DNA of 9,328 bases from an uncultured Eubacteriales bacterium (GTDB lineage Bacteria; Bacillota_A; Clostridia; Christensenellales; Aristaeellaceae). The position numbers and the translations under genes are program-made. How positions within the stretch are numbered: position 1 is the stretch's first letter; the number at the start of each line of letters is the position of its first letter. The notes under the pieces are model-generated. The model did not search any database and was not told where the DNA came from. It saw nothing but the letters and a program-made list of their open reading frames with translations. Positions 6,362 through 9,328 of the stretch are shown here, piece after piece. Location: assembly GCA_902775835.1 (NCBI GenBank), contig CACYNZ010000138.1, forward strand, positions 1 through 9,328, written 5' to 3'.

Positions 6362-6415
6362 ATCATGCGCACGCCACGCTTCCATGTTTCTGCATGGAAA
6401 GCAGGAACAGCCCCG

Positions 6416-6444
6416 CTGTCCGGCGAACCCATCGGACAGTTTTT
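6416..6444 (+). terminator. Intrinsic-terminator-like hairpin in the leader of the isomerase gene
   Basis: CTGTCCG (6416-6422) and CGGACAG (6433-6439) form a perfect 7-base-pair stem around a 10-base loop, and TTTTT (6440-6444) follows directly, as expected of a plus-strand Rho-independent terminator. No plus-strand gene lies upstream, and it ends 43 bases before ATG 6488, so it would act on the isomerase's own leader, suggesting attenuation. GACAG near 6318-6322 could compete for the 5' arm. No known riboswitch or T-box motif was recognised. It also argues against translation from the in-frame upstream ATG at 6365. Confidence 0.55.
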
Positions 6445-6487
6445 CCAGTCATTTCCCGTCCATTTTCCCGTCGCGAAAGGAGAAGCC

Positions 6488-7225
6488 ATGAAAACAGGCA
6501 TCCAGATTTCCAGCCTGAAGCCGCTGCTGACCAGTGCGTCCCAGGTGCATCAGGCCTTTGAAAAAATATCCGCCATGGGCTGCCGTTACGTACAGCTCCA
6601 GTGGATTGATCCCTCCGTGCCTATGGAGGTCATCGCACAGGCTCTGCAGGACACCGGGCTTGTCTCCGTATCCGTTCAGGAAATCTATGATACGTTCCTG
6701 CAGAACCCGGACTATTATCTGCGTCTCAATCAGCTCACGGGCGGAACATGGCTCTGCATCAGCCGCGTTCCCGCGCGCCTGCGCTCACGTCAGGGACTGG
6801 CGGAGTTTGTGGAAACATTCCGCCGTCTTGAGGACACGCTTCATGCCCCGGGCCAGAAACTCTGCTTTCATCCCGTCGCGTCCGATCTCACACCCGTGGA
6901 CGGACTGATCCCGGCAGACTATCTGCTGGAAAAGATGCCGGAGCTCACACTCTGCGCGGACCTTTATCACGTAAGCCGCAGCGGATACAGTGTGCCGGAA
7001 TGGCTCCGCGAAAGAAAAAGGCGCATCTGCATGGTGCATTTCAAGGATGGTCTGGGCAGCCGGCTGGTCCCCGCCGGTCAGGGGGATATCGACTGGACCG
7101 GCGCGGTTCAGGCCAGCGCGGACGCAGGCGCGCACTACGCATTCGTGGAACAGGAAACCTGGGACCGGGATCCCTTTGACTGCCTGCAGGAAGCCCTGTC
7201 CTGGCTGAACTGCCAGGTCCGGTAA
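6488..7225 (+). CDS. Sugar phosphate isomerase/epimerase-like TIM-barrel protein
   Basis: Cytoplasmic protein of 245 residues in the xylose isomerase-like TIM-barrel superfamily, which contains metal-dependent isomerases and epimerases (IolE, IolI, hydroxypyruvate isomerase and others). The barrel runs the whole length: strand GIQISSL at the N-terminus, then CRYVQLQW, KLCFHP (H128), LTLCADLYHVSRSG (D158, H161), ICMVHFKDG (H184, K186, D187), VPAGQGDIDW (194-203) and FVEQE (E221, E223). The HxKD motif and the following GxGxIDW are strong family marks. The conserved Asp, His and Glu should hold one divalent metal. ATG 6488 follows AAAGGAG with a 5-base spacer. It is slightly shorter than many family members. 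The gene faces a flavoprotein/dehydrogenase operon across 16 bases, suggesting a shared pathway for an unusual sugar or cyclitol, but the substrate is unknown. Regulation by a LacI-type repressor and leader attenuation is inferred from the upstream sequence. Confidence 0.9.
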   Translation: MKTGIQISSLKPLLTSASQVHQAFEKISAMGCRYVQLQWIDPSVPMEVIAQALQDTGLVSVSVQEIYDTFLQNPDYYLRLNQLTGGTWLCISRVPARLRSRQGLAEFVETFRRLEDTLHAPGQKLCFHPVASDLTPVDGLIPADYLLEKMPELTLCADLYHVSRSGYSVPEWLRERKRRICMVHFKDGLGSRLVPAGQGDIDWTGAVQASADAGAHYAFVEQETWDRDPFDCLQEALSWLNCQVR

Positions 7226-7241
7226 GCGCCGCAGGCCATAT

Positions 7242-9164
7242 TCAGTCCATATTGCCTGTTTCCCGGAACGCGCGCCACACATTCTCGAAGAAATCATCCT
7301 CCCGGGGGATTGGGTGCACTTCCCGCCAGCGGAAGCGGCATTCGCTGCCGTCCAGGCGCACTTCCTGAATCATGCCCGCCAGCTCTCCCCTGTCCAGCTG
7401 AAAACGCAGCGTGTCAGGGAAATTCCCTGCCGGCTTTTCACCCGCCGTGTCCGTGTACAACGCACTGCCGCGGCTTTTTCCGCCCCTGCCGATATAGTCC
7501 AGCATGGCGGACAGATACACCTGCTGGCACACAAGCATGTCCTCCAGCCGGAACAGCAGCCCCAGATCCTCCGGCACGGAGACATGCACGTTTTCCGAAA
7601 AATGCGACCGCAGATGCATCACGCGCTCCAGCTGCGCCTGAATGGCCGCCCGGTCCCGTATGGGCCCTGCCGCCCGGCTCATCTGCCGGCGCATGTCCGT
7701 CCAGCAGGCCTTCAGCGTGTCCGCTCCCCCGTTCAGCGCGCTGCCCGCGATGGCTTCCGCCTCCGCCGCCGCGTTCTTCAGCAGGTCTTCAAACTTCCTT
7801 TCGTCCGGGGCGTTCCGGCCGAAGGCCGCAATATGCTCCGCCGCCCGGAGCGAACCCACCTGTCCCGCATTGAGTGCACTGCCGCCGGGACGATATACGC
7901 CGTGCGTCCCGGCCGCCTCACCGGCCGCATAGAGTCCTTCCAGGCTGGTCCTCCACCATCTGTCCACGGCAAGCCCGCCGTTATTGTGCTGTGCACACAG
8001 CGCAATCTCCAGCATCTGCCGGGACAGGTCCACCCCATGCTCGCGGTAGAATTCAACAGCCGGCGCGTTCATCCGCTTGAGACGCTCCAGAGGCGTTCCG
8101 CCGCAGGCACCGGCGCGCTCCAGATACTCCCTGGCCTCCGGTGACAGCCGGTCCGCTTCCAGGGCCCCGCCTCCGGGGTTCCGGCGGAAATCCAGGAATA
8201 CCCGGCGGCCTTTTTCCTGTTCCAAAAACACCAGAAGATCGATCACCGAGCTGCCGCTGCCTGCCTTCCGGACATCAAACGGCCACTGGTAGCCTTTCAG
8301 GAAAACACGGCTCAGCATGTCTCCCGGGTCCGTCAGAGTGTCCCCGAGGAATTCCCGGGCATCCCCTCCGTTCGGGTCCGTGGAAACAAATCTCGGCAGG
8401 GCCTGCATGTATGTGCCCGAAACATTCCATCTGGGCTGGACGGAGGCCAGTCCATACTGCCATTCCGTGAGATTCCTGCCCTCCGCCCCGGCGCGCAGGG
8501 CAGCCCCGGTTCCGCCGTAATGCAGATGCGGATACACGCTGTTTGCATACATGCCCGCGGGTCCACCCACGGCATAGACAATATTGGTGCAGCAGCAGCC
8601 CACAAACCGCTTTTCCGGATCCTCCGGGTGGTCCAGGTCCAGGCAGAGAAGGCCGAATACGCGGCTGCCGTCGCTGAGCACACGGATCACCTGCAGCCGG
8701 TCCAGGATCTCAATCCCCTTTTCGCGGACGGAACGCTCCAGCGCTTCCGTCATGCACCGGCTTGTATACGGGCCCACACTGGTGGCACGCCTGCGCGGAT
8801 CATGGTCCGTCCTGTATCCCGCATATTCGCCGTACCGGTTGCACGGAAAGGGCACGCCCAGCTCCACCAGATGCATGAAGCAGCGGGTGGACATGGCCGC
8901 CTCGCACAGGGCCAGATCACCGTCCATGGCCTGTCCGTCAAACAGTGACTGTGCCAGCTCCTGTACGCTGTCGCCCTCGCCGCCGGCAAGCGTCAGCTTG
9001 TAATACGTCTGCTTGTCGCTGCCGGTATTCCGGCTCGTGCCCGTATGGACGCCTTCCGTGACAACGGCCAGATCCTTCTTCCCGAACGACCACAGCCGGT
9101 CCGCCGCGTTCAGGCCTGCCGCTCCCGTGCCCACGATCAGGGTATTGCGCCGAATGATCCGCAT
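7242..9164 (-). CDS. FAD-binding flavoprotein of the succinate dehydrogenase/fumarate reductase family
   Basis: Flavoprotein of 640 residues related to the FAD subunit of fumarate reductase, succinate dehydrogenase and L-aspartate oxidase. The Rossmann motif GTGAAG (12-17) in NTLIVGTGAAGLNAADRL opens the protein. Later FAD-contact segments are visible: NIVYAVGGPAGMY (194-206), HNNGGLAVD (393-401) and LYAAGEAAGTHGVYRPGGSA (411-430), followed by a helical C-terminal region. There is no twin-arginine or other signal peptide and no haem or FMN domain, so it is probably cytoplasmic, unlike the secreted fumarate reductases. ATG 9164 follows GGGAGG with a short spacer. It lies 18 bases downstream of a short-chain dehydrogenase gene on the same strand, so the two are almost certainly one operon. 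A redox step on a hydroxy- or keto-acid or a sugar derivative is plausible; the substrate is not identifiable from motifs. Confidence 0.92.
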   Translation of the reverse strand: MRIIRRNTLIVGTGAAGLNAADRLWSFGKKDLAVVTEGVHTGTSRNTGSDKQTYYKLTLAGGEGDSVQELAQSLFDGQAMDGDLALCEAAMSTRCFMHLVELGVPFPCNRYGEYAGYRTDHDPRRRATSVGPYTSRCMTEALERSVREKGIEILDRLQVIRVLSDGSRVFGLLCLDLDHPEDPEKRFVGCCCTNIVYAVGGPAGMYANSVYPHLHYGGTGAALRAGAEGRNLTEWQYGLASVQPRWNVSGTYMQALPRFVSTDPNGGDAREFLGDTLTDPGDMLSRVFLKGYQWPFDVRKAGSGSSVIDLLVFLEQEKGRRVFLDFRRNPGGGALEADRLSPEAREYLERAGACGGTPLERLKRMNAPAVEFYREHGVDLSRQMLEIALCAQHNNGGLAVDRWWRTSLEGLYAAGEAAGTHGVYRPGGSALNAGQVGSLRAAEHIAAFGRNAPDERKFEDLLKNAAAEAEAIAGSALNGGADTLKACWTDMRRQMSRAAGPIRDRAAIQAQLERVMHLRSHFSENVHVSVPEDLGLLFRLEDMLVCQQVYLSAMLDYIGRGGKSRGSALYTDTAGEKPAGNFPDTLRFQLDRGELAGMIQEVRLDGSECRFRWREVHPIPREDDFFENVWRAFRETGNMD

Positions 9165-9182
9165 GCTTCTTCCTCCCGGTCC

Positions 9183-9328
9183 TTACAGACGCCGGATATG
9201 GAACCCGCCGTCCACGTCGATATAATCACCTGTCGAATACAGGAAATCGTCCCCGGCAAGCGCTGACACGGCGCCGGCCACGTCCTCCGGCGTCCCCCAG
9301 CGCGCAATCGGGAACACGCCCTGTTCAA
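9183..9328 (-). CDS. Short-chain dehydrogenase/reductase (SDR), C-terminal end only
   Basis: The last 48 residues of an SDR-family NAD(P)-dependent oxidoreductase; the rest lies beyond the right edge. Visible landmarks are the family C-terminal block PIARWGTPEDVAGAVSALAG and then LYSTGDYIDVDGGFHI, matching the usual R-x-G-x-P-x-D-V-A and TG-x-x-x-x-VDGG pattern of FabG-like and sugar/polyol dehydrogenases. The stop (TAA) is at 9185-9183, 18 bases before the flavoprotein ATG, so this is the upstream gene of the same operon. The catalytic Ser-Tyr-Lys part is not in view, and neither cofactor nor substrate can be given. Confidence 0.92.
   Translation of the reverse strand, partial: EQGVFPIARWGTPEDVAGAVSALAGDDFLYSTGDYIDVDGGFHIRRL

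Larger units (their letters stand above)
6175..6487. other. Divergent control region of 313 bases between lipocalin-like and isomerase genes
   Basis: No gene is present. The region holds overlapping candidate promoters for both directions (minus 6248-6276, plus 6285-6313), the pair CACCCT (6265-6270) and AGGGTG (6295-6300) as distant inverted arms, a perfect 18-base palindrome (6344-6361), a 7-base-stem hairpin TTCCATG-N6-CATGGAA (6380-6399), and a plus-strand terminator-like hairpin (6416-6444), before the isomerase ribosome site (AAAGGAG, 6476-6482). The string of structured elements in the plus-strand leader is the most information-dense non-coding stretch in the window. Confidence 0.6.

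Noticed and set aside
6365..6487. Upstream in-frame start for the isomerase gene at 6365
   Set aside because: The extra 41 residues would be encoded by terminator-like and hairpin sequence, have no barrel homology, and ATG 6488 has a far better ribosome site.
7314..8144. Long plus-strand frames (276 and 187 residues) opposite the flavoprotein gene
   Set aside because: They are antisense to strongly conserved flavoprotein sequence, are rich in Arg, Pro, His and Ala as expected of shadow frames in GC-rich DNA, lack ribosome sites and show no family motif.

Overview
The window looks like a chromosomal segment of an anaerobic member of the Clostridia (Bacillota), probably a gut or rumen lineage. 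The clues are strong AGGAGG-type ribosome sites, an aldo/keto reductase with a C-terminal two-[4Fe-4S] ferredoxin domain, small secreted proteins with MKK/MMRK-type signal peptides, and a base composition above 50% GC by eye. This placement is inference. I see no rRNA, tRNA, CRISPR array, insertion sequence or phage gene.

Layout. Positions 1-6174 are all on the minus strand; listed in transcription order they are: a secreted tandem lipocalin-like protein (6174-5458), a gap of 327 bases, a secreted protein with two SH3-like segments (5130-4540), a DUF1349-type concanavalin-like protein (4447-3848), an ADP-ribosylglycohydrolase-family protein (3686-2862), an Fe-S aldo/keto reductase with its own good promoter (2747-1554), and a MATE-family transporter (1482 to beyond base 1). 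The MATE reading frame is broken near position 984 and carries a C-terminal tail that runs off the window.

A divergent control region (6175-6487) separates these genes from a plus-strand sugar phosphate isomerase/epimerase-like TIM-barrel gene (6488-7225). This region holds candidate promoters in both directions, a perfect 18-base palindrome of LacI/GalR operator type, and an intrinsic-terminator-like hairpin placed between the candidate promoter and the isomerase start. That suggests repression plus attenuation in the leader. The isomerase gene converges, with a 16-base gap, on a minus-strand pair: a fumarate-reductase-type FAD flavoprotein (9164-7242) and, upstream of it, the 3' end of a short-chain dehydrogenase (9328-9183).

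How they might work together. The SDR, flavoprotein and TIM-barrel isomerase fit a catabolic locus for an unusual sugar, sugar acid or cyclitol, and the LacI-type palindrome agrees with that. The substrate cannot be read from the sequence. The DUF1349, ADP-ribosylglycohydrolase, reductase and MATE genes look like loosely linked accessory metabolism and transport genes. I found no clearly new system. The best leads are the isomerase leader, the repeated AAACCGGTTT core, and the extended, frameshifted MATE protein.
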